A DNA stretch of 64,000 nucleotides from Roseobacter sp. SK209-2-6 (lineage in GTDB: Bacteria; Pseudomonadota; Alphaproteobacteria; Rhodobacterales; Rhodobacteraceae). The notes below the pieces were generated by a model that saw only the letters and a program-made list of their open reading frames with translations, did no database searches and was not told the origin of the DNA. Made by a program: the position numbers and the translations under genes. How positions within the stretch are numbered: position 1 is the first letter of the stretch; every line of letters begins with the position of its first letter. The stretch spans positions 124,001 through 188,000 of the forward strand of contig NZ_AAYC01000006.1 in the NCBI RefSeq assembly GCF_000169455.1, written 5' to 3'. Below are positions 46,317 through 55,721 of the stretch, one piece after another.

Positions 46317-47000
46317 TTAAAAGGGTTCCAATCTGCCCGCTTCAAGCTTAACCCGGCGATCCATTCGTGCGGCAAGCTCATGGTTATGGGTTGCAACCAG
46401 GGCCGAAAGCCCGGTTCCCTTGACCAGATCCATCAAAGCCGCAAAAACTTGATCCGAGGTTCCCGGATCCAGGTTGCCCGTGGGCTCATCCGCCAGAAGC
46501 ACCCGTGGGGAATTGGCCAAAGCCCGACAGAAAGCCACGCGCTGCTGCTCCCCACCAGAGAGGGCCGCCGGGCGATGATCAGCTCGGGCACTCAACCCAA
46601 CGAGCTCCAGCAGCTCTTTTGCGCGCGCCTCTGACGCTTGCTGTGAAGTGCCGTTGGCCAGCTGCGGCAAAGAGATATTCTCCAGCGCGGTAAACTCCGG
46701 CAGCAGATGATGGAACTGATAGACAAATCCAACCTCCTGACGCCTGAGAGCCGTTCGGGTATTGTCCCCCCGCCCTGTTGCCTCTTGCTCGGTCAGGTGA
46801 ATGCTACCGGAATCAGGAGTGTCCAGAAGGCCCGCAATGTGCAGCAATGTGGACTTGCCCGCTCCCGAAGGAGCCACCAGGGCGACCATCTCTCCGGGCC
46901 TCAATGAGAAATCAATGCCCTTTAGCACTTCTACCTGCCCCGGTTGTCCGGGGTTATAAGATTTGGCAACATTCTTCAGCTCTAGAACCGCATCATTCAT
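46317..47000 (-). CDS. lolD: Lipoprotein-releasing system ATP-binding protein LolD
   Basis: The ABC ATPase that drives release of outer-membrane lipoproteins from the inner membrane. The 227-residue protein has Walker [10 protein letters not shown] near 39-47, ABC signature LSGGEQQRV near 142-150 and Walker [13 protein letters not shown] near 161-172. The ATG at 47000 overlaps the end of the permease gene by eight bases. The next genes downstream are convergent. Confidence 0.95.
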   Translation of the reverse strand: MNDAVLELKNVAKSYNPGQPGQVEVLKGIDFSLRPGEMVALVAPSGAGKSTLLHIAGLLDTPDSGSIHLTEQEATGRGDNTRTALRRQEVGFVYQFHHLLPEFTALENISLPQLANGTSQQASEARAKELLELVGLSARADHRPAALSGGEQQRVAFCRALANSPRVLLADEPTGNLDPGTSDQVFAALMDLVKGTGLSALVATHNHELAARMDRRVKLEAGRLEPF

Positions 47001-48279
47001 AGCGCAGAGCCTCCACTGGATTGAGGCGCGCTGCACGGCGCGCCGGGAAGATTGTCACCACAAAGGAAAGCCCCAAAGAGAGCGAGATCGCCGACAGGAC
47101 ATCCTCCAGCCGCAGCTCTGCCGGTAGCGCATAGATCCCACGGATAGATGGATCCCAGACGCCGCCGCCCATAACGTAGTTCACGAAAGAGAAAATCGGA
47201 TCGATATAGATGGCAAAGAGACAGCCCAGGACAACACCGCACAGGGTCCCGATGACACCTGTAAAGGCGCCGCAGATAAAGAAGACCCGCATCACCGATC
47301 CCTCGCTCAGGCCGATTGTGCGCAGGATACCAATGTCACGGCCCTTGTTCTTGACCAGCATAATGAGGCCCGAAACGATATTCATCGCGGCGATCAGCAC
47401 CAGGATCGACAGGATGATGAACATCACATTGTCCTCGACCTCCAGCGCACGCAGGAAGCCGCCAGAGGCATCGCGCCAGGTCCAGGCCCCGACAGCCCCT
47501 TCAGCTGCCCCAAGAAGGGGCAGGACCATCAGATCCACCGCCTCTGGGTTTTCCACCATGACTTCGATCTCATCGGCAAAACCCTCGCGGTTGAAATAGC
47601 TCTGCGCCTCAGCAAAGGGCATGTAGAGACGGGTCTTGTCGATATCATAGCGCCCAGCGGTGAAGACATAGACCACCTCATAGGCACTGACTCGCGGGCT
47701 GGTGCCAAAGGGTGTTTTGACACCATTGGGTGAGATCAGCTTGATCTTGTCACCAACAGTGACCCCGAGTTCGCGCGCGACCCCGGAGCCAATAGCGACC
47801 CCTTCTTCAAACCGGTCGAGATCACCGATCGAACCATCGCTCTGGGCGACGCCGGGAATGGTCTGCACCCCGGTTTTGGAAATGCCAAAGACCTGCACGC
47901 CCGCATTGCGCTGGCCTGCATTGGCCATGACCTGGCGTTTGATCAACGGTGCGGCTCGGGTGACGCCGGGAACCGCTGCCACGCGCTCTGCCATGGCGTC
48001 AAAATCCGTGAGATTGCGTTCGAATTGCCCCGCTGCGTTTAGCTCTCCGTGGGCATAGATCGAGACATGAGCATTGGCACCCAAGATGGTTCCGACAAAT
48101 TCCGAACGAAAGCCCGAGCGTACCGCAAGCGTCGCGATCAGTGCAAAGACCGCCAGTGTAATCCCAACCAGGCTGATCACGGTCATCACCGAAATCCCGC
48201 CTTCGGCCCGACGCGCGCGCAGGTAGCGCCAGGCAATCATCCATTCAAATCGCGCAAATGGCGGCGGTGTTTTGGCCAT
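46993..48279 (-). CDS. lolC: Lipoprotein-releasing system permease LolC/LolE
   Basis: A 428-residue inner membrane protein with four membrane segments, one near the N terminus and three in the last third, and a large periplasmic MacB/FtsX-type domain between. It works with LolD to extract mature lipoproteins and pass them to LolA. Alphaproteobacteria usually have one permease acting as a homodimer. The ATG at 48279 ([20 protein letters not shown]) fits the family start. It lies 265 bases downstream of proS on the same strand, an order often seen in Rhodobacteraceae. Confidence 0.94.
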   Translation of the reverse strand: MAKTPPPFARFEWMIAWRYLRARRAEGGISVMTVISLVGITLAVFALIATLAVRSGFRSEFVGTILGANAHVSIYAHGELNAAGQFERNLTDFDAMAERVAAVPGVTRAAPLIKRQVMANAGQRNAGVQVFGISKTGVQTIPGVAQSDGSIGDLDRFEEGVAIGSGVARELGVTVGDKIKLISPNGVKTPFGTSPRVSAYEVVYVFTAGRYDIDKTRLYMPFAEAQSYFNREGFADEIEVMVENPEAVDLMVLPLLGAAEGAVGAWTWRDASGGFLRALEVEDNVMFIILSILVLIAAMNIVSGLIMLVKNKGRDIGILRTIGLSEGSVMRVFFICGAFTGVIGTLCGVVLGCLFAIYIDPIFSFVNYVMGGGVWDPSIRGIYALPAELRLEDVLSAISLSLGLSFVVTIFPARRAARLNPVEALRYE

Positions 48280-48487
48280 ATCGGCTCCTGCTCGCAAATT
48301 TTGCGCCAAACTGCGGGTTCAGGCGCCTTTGGTCAAGCGAGGCTTCGCAATTCAGGCGGTATTCCCCCGCCCAAGGGCCAGGCCTACACCCACAACCGGC
48401 GGCTCTGAGCATTCAACGTACATAGAAATTCGGATCTAAAGCCTTGAATAGAGGTGAGCACTGAACAAAAAAGAGGAATTCAAAGCA

Positions 48488-48521
48488 GTGATCGGGCAAG
48501 CTTTGGCGCTCGCCCGATCAC
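48488..48521 (-). terminator. proS terminator
   Basis: A 10-bp perfect stem (48488-48497 with 48512-48521) lies 22 bases after the proS stop on its strand, and a T-rich stretch follows some ten bases later. Confidence 0.7.
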
Positions 48522-48543
48522 AAAAACCACGTTTGGCTGCATC

Positions 48544-49899
48544 TTAGAAACCACGGCCGGTGTGGTGTTTGGCGTAGATCTCAGCCACTTTTTTCACCGC
48601 CTCTTCCGGCGACATCTCTTCGCTTTCACCGGTGCGGCGCGAGGTCAGCTCGACAACACCGTTCTTCAGCCCGCGCGGGCCCACGGTGATGCGCCAAGGC
48701 AGACCGATCAGATCCATGGTAGCAAACTTGCCGCCGGCGCGTTCCTTACGGTCATCATAGAGAGGCTCCAGGCCCACTGCTGAGAGAGCTGCGTAGATCT
48801 TCTCACAGGCCGCATCCGCTTCGTCATCGCCCTGCTTGAGGTTGACGATACCGCAGTGGAAAGGCGTGACCCCTTCGGGCCAAATGATGCCTTTATCGTC
48901 ATGGCTGGCTTCGATGATCGCCCCCAAGAGGCGCGACACGCCAATGCCATGAGACCCCATATGAACAGGTACGCTGCCGCCATCGGCTGTCTGCACGGTC
49001 GCGCCCAGCGCCTCGGAGTATTTGGTGCCAAAATAGAAGATCTGGCCCACCTCAATACCCCGCGCCACACGGCGGCGCTCTTCCGGGATCTCCTTGAACA
49101 GGGCCTCATCATGGGTCTCATCGGTGCGGGCATATTTGGAAGTGAACTCCTCCAGCACGCCTTGACACTGCTCGACGCTGTCATAATCGATCTCGCGGTC
49201 GCCGAAGGTCAGGTCGGTGACGGCCGAGTCATAGAAGACCTCGCTCTCGCCGGTCTCCGCCAGCACCAGGAATTCATGAGTGTAATCGCCGCCAATCGGG
49301 CCGCCATCGGCACGCATCGGAATCGCCTGCAGCCCCATACGCTCATAGGAGCGCAGATAGGTCACCAGATGGCGGTTATAGGCGTGCAGCGCATCCTCTT
49401 TGGTGAGGTCGAAGTTGTAGCCATCCTTCATGTAGAATTCACGCCCCCGCATAACGCCAAAGCGCGGGCGGATCTCATCGCGGAATTTCCACTGGATATG
49501 GTAAAGCGTCAGCGGCAGGTCCTTGTAGCTGCTGACATGGCCGCGGAAGATATCGGTGATCAGCTCTTCGTTGGTGGGGCCATAGAGCATATCGCGCCCG
49601 TGGCGGTCGTTGATCCGCAGCATTTCTTCGCCGTAATCGTCATAACGGCCGCTTTCCTTCCACAGATCCGCCGACTGCAGGGTCGGCATCAGCATCGGGA
49701 TATGGCCCGCGCGCATCTGCTCATCATGCACGATGGTTTCGATCTTTTTCAAAACCTTAAAGCCAAGCGGCAGCCAGGAGTAGATCCCGGCGGAGGATTG
49801 CTTGATCATGCCAGCGCGCAGCATATAGCGGTGGCTGACAATCTGCGCCTCAGAAGGCGTCTCTTTCAGAACAGGCAGAAAATAGCGGGACAGGCGCAT
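48544..49899 (-). CDS. proS: Prolyl-tRNA synthetase
   Basis: A class II aminoacyl-tRNA synthetase of 451 residues that charges tRNA-Pro. The length marks the alphaproteobacterial type without the INS editing domain found in the 570-residue E. coli enzyme. Class II motifs are visible: motif 2 in [19 protein letters not shown] near 149-167 and motif 3 in [18 protein letters not shown] near 312-329. The ATG at 49899 opens [15 protein letters not shown], the family standard. Confidence 0.96.
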   Translation of the reverse strand: MRLSRYFLPVLKETPSEAQIVSHRYMLRAGMIKQSSAGIYSWLPLGFKVLKKIETIVHDEQMRAGHIPMLMPTLQSADLWKESGRYDDYGEEMLRINDRHGRDMLYGPTNEELITDIFRGHVSSYKDLPLTLYHIQWKFRDEIRPRFGVMRGREFYMKDGYNFDLTKEDALHAYNRHLVTYLRSYERMGLQAIPMRADGGPIGGDYTHEFLVLAETGESEVFYDSAVTDLTFGDREIDYDSVEQCQGVLEEFTSKYARTDETHDEALFKEIPEERRRVARGIEVGQIFYFGTKYSEALGATVQTADGGSVPVHMGSHGIGVSRLLGAIIEASHDDKGIIWPEGVTPFHCGIVNLKQGDDEADAACEKIYAALSAVGLEPLYDDRKERAGGKFATMDLIGLPWRITVGPRGLKNGVVELTSRRTGESEEMSPEEAVKKVAEIYAKHHTGRGF

Positions 49900-50075
49900 C
49901 TTGGCTCCATGGGTGATGTGAATGGGCGTTTGCAGCCGGTTTAGTGGGTGTCAATCCTGCAAGCAAGGGGGTGCAGAAAAGGGCCGAACCCAGCGACTAG
50001 GTTTGTTCAACGCCTCAGAGCCTGCCGAAGAGAAGATTTCCTCAACAGGCTTTCGCAAAACACCTGCGCAAAGAA

Positions 50076-50101
50076 AGACGCTCGCCGATTGGCGAGCGTC
50101 T
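50076..50101 (-). terminator. Terminator after the VPLPA-CTERM gene
   Basis: An 11-bp perfect stem (50076-50086 with 50091-50101), a 4-base loop and a T-rich tail on the minus strand lie 25 bases past the stop of the CTERM gene. Confidence 0.75.
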
Positions 50102-50747
50102 CATTGGTTCTATTCAGATGTAAAGTCAGACAGACCTGCGGCGCCGCATCAGTCCTAGACCGCCCAGAGCACCAATTAGCAGCATCCCTCCTGCGGGAAG
50201 GGGAACCGCAGCGATGGAATTCCCTAGGATCGAAAACTGCTGTTCCCGCTGGTAACTCAGGAAGGTGTCGAAAAGCATGTTATCGCGTGACTGACGCAGG
50301 TTCCCTGAGGGGGTGCTTATACCCCAATCAGAGTAGCTTCCGGCGGAATTCACCCCATTGAAGGCAAACCAATAGTCGCCAGCACCAAGGTTAACGTTCA
50401 GGCCAGAAATAGTCGCCTCGTAAATCCGGTAGCCGCCAGTTGTCGCAATCTGAGTACCGGTAACCGATACATTTTGTTGCAGAAAAAGATTGTTCATTGA
50501 GCTGTCATACAGCCCGATATCAAGAAGCGCCTGCGTTACATCACTGTTTGTAAAGCCAAAGGCAAAAGTAACTCCTGTTACAGTCGTATTCGTACCCAAG
50601 GTAAAATCGTCGGCGATTCCATAGATATTACCTGCATTTCGATTGTTACCATTGCCGATCACACCATTATCATAGACAACTGTGGCGGTAGTGATCTTCC
50701 CCCACTGAAGTGATCCGCCCGTATAGTTAGGAAACGGAGGATCAGAT

Positions 50748-51026
50748 ATGGGAATCAAGCGACACAAGCCCGAAGAGATTGTCACGAAGTTACGGCAGGT
50801 TGAGGTGCTTTGCGGCCAAGGGATGCCGCGCGTAGACGCCATTCGACAGGTGCAGATTACAGAACAAACCTTCTATCGCTGGCGCAAGCAATATGGCGGT
50901 ATGGGAACCGACCAACTGAAGGAACTAAAGCGACTTCAGAAGGAGAATGACCGGCTGCGTCGGGCAGTTTCTGATCTGACATTGGACAAGCTCATTCTGT
51001 CGGAAGCTGCACGGGGAAACTTCTGA
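50748..51026 (+). CDS. IS3-family transposase OrfA
   Basis: A 92-residue protein with an N-terminal HTH (DAIRQVQITEQTFYRWRKQY, about 30-49) that binds the IS ends and a leucine-zipper helix (LKELKRLQKENDRLRRAVSD). The heptamer GGGAAAC at 51014-51020 is in the correct phase (G GGA AAC) for a -1 slip into the OrfB frame just before the OrfA stop, so an OrfAB transframe protein is expected. Confidence 0.92.
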   Translation: MGIKRHKPEEIVTKLRQVEVLCGQGMPRVDAIRQVQITEQTFYRWRKQYGGMGTDQLKELKRLQKENDRLRRAVSDLTLDKLILSEAARGNF

Positions 51027-51058
51027 GCCCCTCGCGCCGCCGTAACTGCATTGATCAT

Positions 51059-51874
51059 GTGCGACGCCAGTTCCACGTCTCAGAGCGTCGCGCCTGCCGT
51101 GTTCTGGGACAGCACCGTTCCACACAGAGGCGGGTGCCTGTTGGACGTGCTGACGAAGACCGGTTGGTGTCTGACATGATCGAACTGACACGCCAATATG
51201 GTCGATACGGTTACCGTCGGATAGCGGCTCTTCTGAGAGACGCCGGCTGGCAAATCAACGACAAACGTGTTGAGCGCCTATGGCGGCGTGAGGGGCTGAA
51301 AGTTCCAATGAAACAACCGAAGAAAGGACGGCTCTGGCTGAACGACGGGTCGTGTGTTCGACTCCGGCCCGAATATCGTGACCATGTCTGGTCCTATGAC
51401 TTCGTGCACCATCGAACGGATGACGGGAAAGCGTTCCGGACACTGAACATTCTGGATGAACACAGCCGGGAATGCCTGGCGATCCGGGTGAAGAGGCGCT
51501 TGAACTCGGCAGAAGTTATTGACGCGCTGACAGATCTTTTCATCCTGCGTGGCGTTCCTGCTTTCATCAGATCAGATAATGGCCCAGAGTTCATTGCTCA
51601 GGCCGTTCGAGATTGGATCGCAGCGGTCGGTGCCCAAACGGCCTACATTGAACCAGGATCACCTTGGGAGAACGGATGCTGTGAAAGCTTCAACGCGCGC
51701 TTCAGAGACGAGCTGCTGAATGGAGAGGTATTTTACAGCCTGCGTGAAGCCCAGATCCTGATTGAACAATGGAGAAATCACTACAACACAAAACGGCCGC
51801 ATAGTGCTCTGGGCTATCGCCCACCGGCTCCGGAAGCCATCGTTCCGGTGGAAACCAGGCCGATCATGCACTAA
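51059..51874 (+). CDS. IS3-family transposase OrfB (DDE integrase domain)
   Basis: The 271-residue part from the GTG at 51059 carries an HTH_21 segment and the rve catalytic core. The DDE triad is visible in WSYDFVHHRTDDGK, FIRSDNGPEF and PWENGCCESFNARFRDELLN. The family reading (KLLSPSRRRN...) starts before this codon, in the region of the GGGAAAC slippery site, so the true product is the OrfAB fusion made by -1 frameshifting. Confidence 0.93.
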   Translation: MRRQFHVSERRACRVLGQHRSTQRRVPVGRADEDRLVSDMIELTRQYGRYGYRRIAALLRDAGWQINDKRVERLWRREGLKVPMKQPKKGRLWLNDGSCVRLRPEYRDHVWSYDFVHHRTDDGKAFRTLNILDEHSRECLAIRVKRRLNSAEVIDALTDLFILRGVPAFIRSDNGPEFIAQAVRDWIAAVGAQTAYIEPGSPWENGCCESFNARFRDELLNGEVFYSLREAQILIEQWRNHYNTKRPHSALGYRPPAPEAIVPVETRPIMH

Positions 51875-51951
51875 CACTCACACTGGACCACTTCGATGGG
51901 GCTGATCAACACAAAGGCGAATACCTTTGTTAGCAATTTCAAAAAATACAT

Positions 51952-52332
51952 TTCACCCCCGGAGAACTTGTTTTCAATTCAAACTTAACGCTACGTTAAC
52001 CTTTGTTAACATTTTTGTTACATCCAATCAATGACCGACTTCACTTCATTCATCGCGCCCTTTTTCCTCCAGCAACTGACTACAGATTGAGGGTGATCAA
52101 TTGTCCTTCTTACCCCCTCTTGTTGTGGTGAACCCTACGGAGGGCAAAACTGAACCGCCAACCTTTTCCGCTTCGCCTTCTAACAACGGCAGGTATCCTC
52201 GGGTCCCTTGTGCTGATGTCGTTTTTGCACTCTCTCGCCGCAAAGGAACTTGAATGACGGTACAAGAATCGAGTTTGTTAGCGGAAACGCTTTGAACGTC
52301 CAAAGCAGGCATCAGTCTTTAGGGAGAAAGAC
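51952..52332. other. Spacer upstream of the CTERM gene and the FAD oxidoreductase
   Basis: It holds an AT-rich patch with two GTTAAC motifs near 51996-52010, likely part of the promoter of the split CTERM gene. Just before the oxidoreductase ATG, arms GTCTTT (52315-52320) and AAAGAC (52327-52332) flank AGGGA, so the Shine-Dalgarno would lie in a hairpin loop. No gene is recognised. Confidence 0.4.
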
Positions 52333-53697
52333 ATGACAAAAACCATCCTTGAACCCGCGCGCGAAATCCCGGTCATCCATGAAACCGAGGTGCTGGTTGT
52401 GGGCTCTGGACCAGGTGGCTTGGCGGCTGCTCTGGCGGCGGCGCGGGCGGGCGTGGAGGTGACGCTTCTGGATCGCTTTGGCTGCTTTGGTGGCAATATC
52501 ACCACCGTCGGAGTTGAGGGCTTTGCCTGGTACCGGCATGAGCAAACCGTCGAGGCCGGCGGCATTGGCTGGGAATTCGAAGAACGGGCCAAAGCCATGG
52601 GGGCCGCAGTGCCCGAAAGCCAGTCCCTGTCCTATGAGCTGGATAGCGAAGGTTTCAAGCTGGTCGCAGACAGGCTGGTTGAAGAAGCAGGCATCCATCC
52701 GATGCTGCATCGGGTCTTTGTCGCACCTATCCGGGAGGGCAATCGCATCACTGGTGTCATCGTTGAAAGCAAGGCCGGCCGCGAGGCGGTGCTGGCCAAA
52801 CGGGTGATCGATGCCACCGGCGATGCTGACATCGCCCAAATGATGGGCGCGCCTACTCTGAAAACTCCGGTAGAAGAGATGCAAGCGGCCAGCGTCATGT
52901 TCCACATTGCTGGCGTCGACAAGCAGAAGTTCATGGAGGGCGTCAAAGCCGACCCGCAGACCTATGCCAACTGGTCGACCGGCGAATGGCAGGTGGAGAC
53001 CTCGGGCAAAGAAGACGACATGTTCTCGCCCTTTCTGGCCAAGCCATTCGGCCAAGCGATCCGCGACGGAGTCATTCCGGCGCATCTGAATACCATCGGC
53101 GGCACCTGGGGCGCGGTGCATGACAGCGGTGAGATGACCTATATGAATCTGGTGCATCTGGCGGAGATCGACGGCACTGATCCAGACAGCATGACCCGTG
53201 GTGAGATCGAAGGGCGCAAACAGGCAATGCACGCCATCGACGCTCTGCGCGCCTATACGCTCGGCTGCGAAAGTGCTCGCCTACGCAATTTTGGCATGAC
53301 CATCGGCATCCGCGACACCCGCAAGATTGATGCCCACCACAACATCACTGAGGATGAGACCCGCAATCAGGGCCGCTTTGACGATACCATCGGGATTTAC
53401 CCTGAGTTCATCGATGGCTACGGGGTGCTGATCCTGCCGACGACCGGGCGCTACATGCAGATCCCCTATCGCTGCATGCTCCCTAAAGACGTGGAGGGCC
53501 TTCTGGTGACCGGTCGGGCAATCGGCGGTGACAAGATCGCCCATGCCGCCACCCGCAATATGGCCTGCTGTGCAGTTGCGGGCCAAGGTGCGGGTGTGGC
53601 AGCTGCCCATTCAATCAAACTGGACTGCGCCCTAAGCGAAGTTGATATTTCCGCCGTTCAAGCAGAGTTGAAACGCCAAGGGGTCAGAATTCACTGA
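52333..53697 (+). CDS. FAD-dependent oxidoreductase
   Basis: A 454-residue flavoprotein of the FAD_oxidored group (Pfam clan of NAD(P)-binding Rossmann proteins). The dinucleotide fold is at the N terminus (LVVGSGPGGLAAALAAARAG, about 21-40), a LLDRFGCFGGNITT segment with a conserved Cys follows, and VIDATGDADIAQMMGAP lies near 158. The C-terminal VTGRAIGGDKIAHAATRNMACC segment carries a conserved Cys pair. Substrate and partner are unknown; relatives are annotated only as oxidoreductases. Confidence 0.88.
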   Translation: MTKTILEPAREIPVIHETEVLVVGSGPGGLAAALAAARAGVEVTLLDRFGCFGGNITTVGVEGFAWYRHEQTVEAGGIGWEFEERAKAMGAAVPESQSLSYELDSEGFKLVADRLVEEAGIHPMLHRVFVAPIREGNRITGVIVESKAGREAVLAKRVIDATGDADIAQMMGAPTLKTPVEEMQAASVMFHIAGVDKQKFMEGVKADPQTYANWSTGEWQVETSGKEDDMFSPFLAKPFGQAIRDGVIPAHLNTIGGTWGAVHDSGEMTYMNLVHLAEIDGTDPDSMTRGEIEGRKQAMHAIDALRAYTLGCESARLRNFGMTIGIRDTRKIDAHHNITEDETRNQGRFDDTIGIYPEFIDGYGVLILPTTGRYMQIPYRCMLPKDVEGLLVTGRAIGGDKIAHAATRNMACCAVAGQGAGVAAAHSIKLDCALSEVDISAVQAELKRQGVRIH

Positions 53698-53872
53698 TCT
53701 CACCGCCCATGGATGCCATCTGAGGTGAACCCGGCAATTGCACCCAGCCTTTGCCGGCTTATCCACGCCTAGCCCACAGGGGATTTTGTACTGCCCCTTG
53801 CATGCCTGCGACGCATGGGGGATGACTGGTGCAATTCTCCCTGAACGGGGATGTGTAACAGACAGGCGAACC

Positions 53873-54958
53873 ATGGCGCTACCGGCAAAGAAACAGTTGA
53901 AATACTGGGGCATCACCGCGGTGATTTTTGCCCTTGTCCTTTGGTTTCTTGGGGATGTGCTCCTGCCCTTTGTGCTAGGGGCTGCCATTGCCTATATGAT
54001 TGACCCAATTGCGGACCGGCTCGAGGCTATGGGGTTAAGTCGCGCTGGATCCACCGCGGTGATCATCATCGTCGCACTGGTTGTCTTCCTAGCGACGCTT
54101 TTGGTGATCCTGCCAACATTGATCTATCAGCTGATCGATTTGACACGCGTTCTGCCCGAAGCCTTCCGTGATCTGCGCAGTTTTGCGCAGGAGCATTTCC
54201 CCTCCCTCTTCACCGAGGGCAGCCGGGCACAACAGACCATTGCCTCGATCGCGGGCACCCTGCAGGGCAAGGGTATCGAACTGGCCGAGGGCATTGTCGG
54301 CTCTGCGGCCTCTCTGGTGAATGTCATTGTCCTTATGGTGATTGTGCCGGTTGTCGCGGTCTATCTGCTGCTTGACTGGGACCGTATGGTCGACCGCATT
54401 GATGAGCTGGTGCCGCGTGACCATCAACCAGTGATCCGCCGCCTGGCCCGCGATATAGACGCGGTCCTGCATAGCTTCATTCATGGCATGGGAACCGTTT
54501 GCCTGATCCTTGGTAGCTATTACGCTGTTGCCCTGATGATCGTTGGCCTGAATTTTGGCCTGGCCGTGGGCTTCATTGCTGGTCTAGTCACCTTCATTCC
54601 CTATCTCGGTGCACTGATTGGCGGTGCCTTGGCCATCGGTCTGGCCCTGTTCCAATTCTGGGGGGATTGGTGGTCCATTGGCGCCGTTGCGGCCATATTT
54701 GCCTTTGGTCAGGTGATCGAAGGCAATTATCTGACCCCAAAACTGGTGGGCAACTCTGTTGGGCTGCATCCGGTCTGGCTCTTGCTCGCGCTCTCTGTTT
54801 TTGGCGCCCTTTTTGGCTTTGTCGGCATGCTGGTTGCTGTCCCTATCGCCGCCGCGCTGGGTGTTCTAGCCCGATTTGTGGTTGAGCAATATCTGGAAAG
54901 CCGTCTTTACAAGGGCTTAAGCCACCCCCTTTCGCAGCGACAGCAGGACCAGGACTAA
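53873..54958 (+). CDS. AI-2E / PerM-family membrane protein
   Basis: A 361-residue inner membrane protein with about eight membrane segments and a soluble loop after the second pair, typical of the AI-2E transporter (PerM, YdiK) family. The LPFVLGAAIAYMIDPIADRL start and the late VGNSVGLHPVWLLLALSVFG segment are characteristic. Members export diverse small molecules; the name does not prove an autoinducer role. The ATG at 53873 is taken as the start. The stop lies one base before the hdaA ATG, so the two form an operon as usual in roseobacters. Confidence 0.9.
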   Translation: MALPAKKQLKYWGITAVIFALVLWFLGDVLLPFVLGAAIAYMIDPIADRLEAMGLSRAGSTAVIIIVALVVFLATLLVILPTLIYQLIDLTRVLPEAFRDLRSFAQEHFPSLFTEGSRAQQTIASIAGTLQGKGIELAEGIVGSAASLVNVIVLMVIVPVVAVYLLLDWDRMVDRIDELVPRDHQPVIRRLARDIDAVLHSFIHGMGTVCLILGSYYAVALMIVGLNFGLAVGFIAGLVTFIPYLGALIGGALAIGLALFQFWGDWWSIGAVAAIFAFGQVIEGNYLTPKLVGNSVGLHPVWLLLALSVFGALFGFVGMLVAVPIAAALGVLARFVVEQYLESRLYKGLSHPLSQRQQDQD

Positions 54959-54959
54959 C

Positions 54960-55667
54960 ATGGCCAAACAGCTGAGCTTTGACCTCCCGGCGAAACCCGC
55001 GCTGGGACGTGATGATTTCTTTGTCGCCCCGTCCAACGCCATGGCCGTTGCGCTGCTGGATCCCAGCTTTGCCTGGCCCAGCGGCAAGCTGGTGCTGACC
55101 GGGCCCGCAGGGTCGGGTAAGAGCCATCTGGCGCATGTTTGGGCCAGCCAGTCCGGCGCAAATATCCTGCAGGCCGCAGATATCCACGAAGAGCTGGTGC
55201 CGGATTTTGCCCAAGGCTCCGTCGTCATCGAAGACGTACCTCGAATTGCAGGCGATCAAGTGGCTCAAAACGCCCTGTTTCACCTACACAATTTGGTTTT
55301 GGCCAATGGTCATGCCCTGATGTTGACGGGCCGGGCGGCGCCAAATCTCTGGCAACTGACCCTGCCCGATCTGCAAAGCAGGGTTCAGGCCGCCACTCAC
55401 GCGGAACTTCAACCCCCTGACGATGCCCTCCTTTCGGTTGTCCTGGCCAAGCTTTTTAACGACCGGCAGGTCACACCCAAACCGGATGTGATCCCCTATC
55501 TTGTCGCGCATATGGATCGATCCTTTGCGGCAGCAGCAGATATTGTCGACCAGTTGGACAGGCTGGCCCTTTCCGAAGGGCGGACCCTTTCTCGCCCGCT
55601 TGCGATCCGCCTGATGTCCGCTGAGGCGCCAGGACAGGCAAAAAACTCCGACCAGACAGACTGTTGA
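54960..55667 (+). CDS. hdaA: DnaA regulatory inactivator HdaA
   Basis: A 235-residue AAA+ protein homologous to the ATPase domain of DnaA. It promotes hydrolysis of DnaA-bound ATP after replication starts, in complex with the sliding clamp. The N-terminal KQLSFDLP (3-10) is the clamp-binding motif, Walker A is GPAGSGKSH (48-56), and VVIEDVPRI near 90 replaces a canonical Walker B. The C-terminal DnaA HTH is absent. It is co-transcribed with the upstream PerM-type gene. Confidence 0.92.
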   Translation: MAKQLSFDLPAKPALGRDDFFVAPSNAMAVALLDPSFAWPSGKLVLTGPAGSGKSHLAHVWASQSGANILQAADIHEELVPDFAQGSVVIEDVPRIAGDQVAQNALFHLHNLVLANGHALMLTGRAAPNLWQLTLPDLQSRVQAATHAELQPPDDALLSVVLAKLFNDRQVTPKPDVIPYLVAHMDRSFAAAADIVDQLDRLALSEGRTLSRPLAIRLMSAEAPGQAKNSDQTDC

Positions 55668-55721
55668 CCTGCCCCGCTGCATTGCGCATCGTGGCGACGA
55701 AGAAAATGAATTGAGGCGCCT

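Larger units (their letters stand above)
50707..51894 (+). mobile_element. IS3-family insertion sequence
   Basis: About 1.19 kb with two overlapping-frame ORFs of IS3 type. Imperfect terminal inverted repeats are visible: GAAGTGATCC at 50707-50716 and GGACCACTTC at 51885-51894, with weaker similarity continuing inward to GTTAG/CTAAC. The exact outer ends and a target-site duplication are not clear. The element sits inside the CTERM gene in the opposite orientation. All catalytic parts appear intact, so it may still be active. Confidence 0.88.
50126..51951 (-). pseudogene. VPLPA-CTERM secreted protein gene split by an IS3 element
   Basis: The 3' part (50126 to about 50710) encodes a beta-rich extracellular domain ending in VPLPAGGMLLIGALGGLGLM plus Arg residues, the VPLPA-CTERM sorting tail (motif, membrane segment, basic end). 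The 5' part lies beyond the IS: an ATG at 51951 after GGGGG opens MYFLKLLTKVFAFVLISPIE, a good signal peptide, and the frame reaches the IS border near 51891. Together they would make a protein of about 210 residues. The family is otherwise unknown. Such proteins are processed by an exosortase-like enzyme, which is not in the window. Confidence 0.8.

Noticed and set aside
50707-51894. Target-site duplication of the IS3 element
   Set aside because: The bases flanking the inverted repeats (CCACT on the left, GATGG on the right) are not a direct repeat, so no duplication is claimed.
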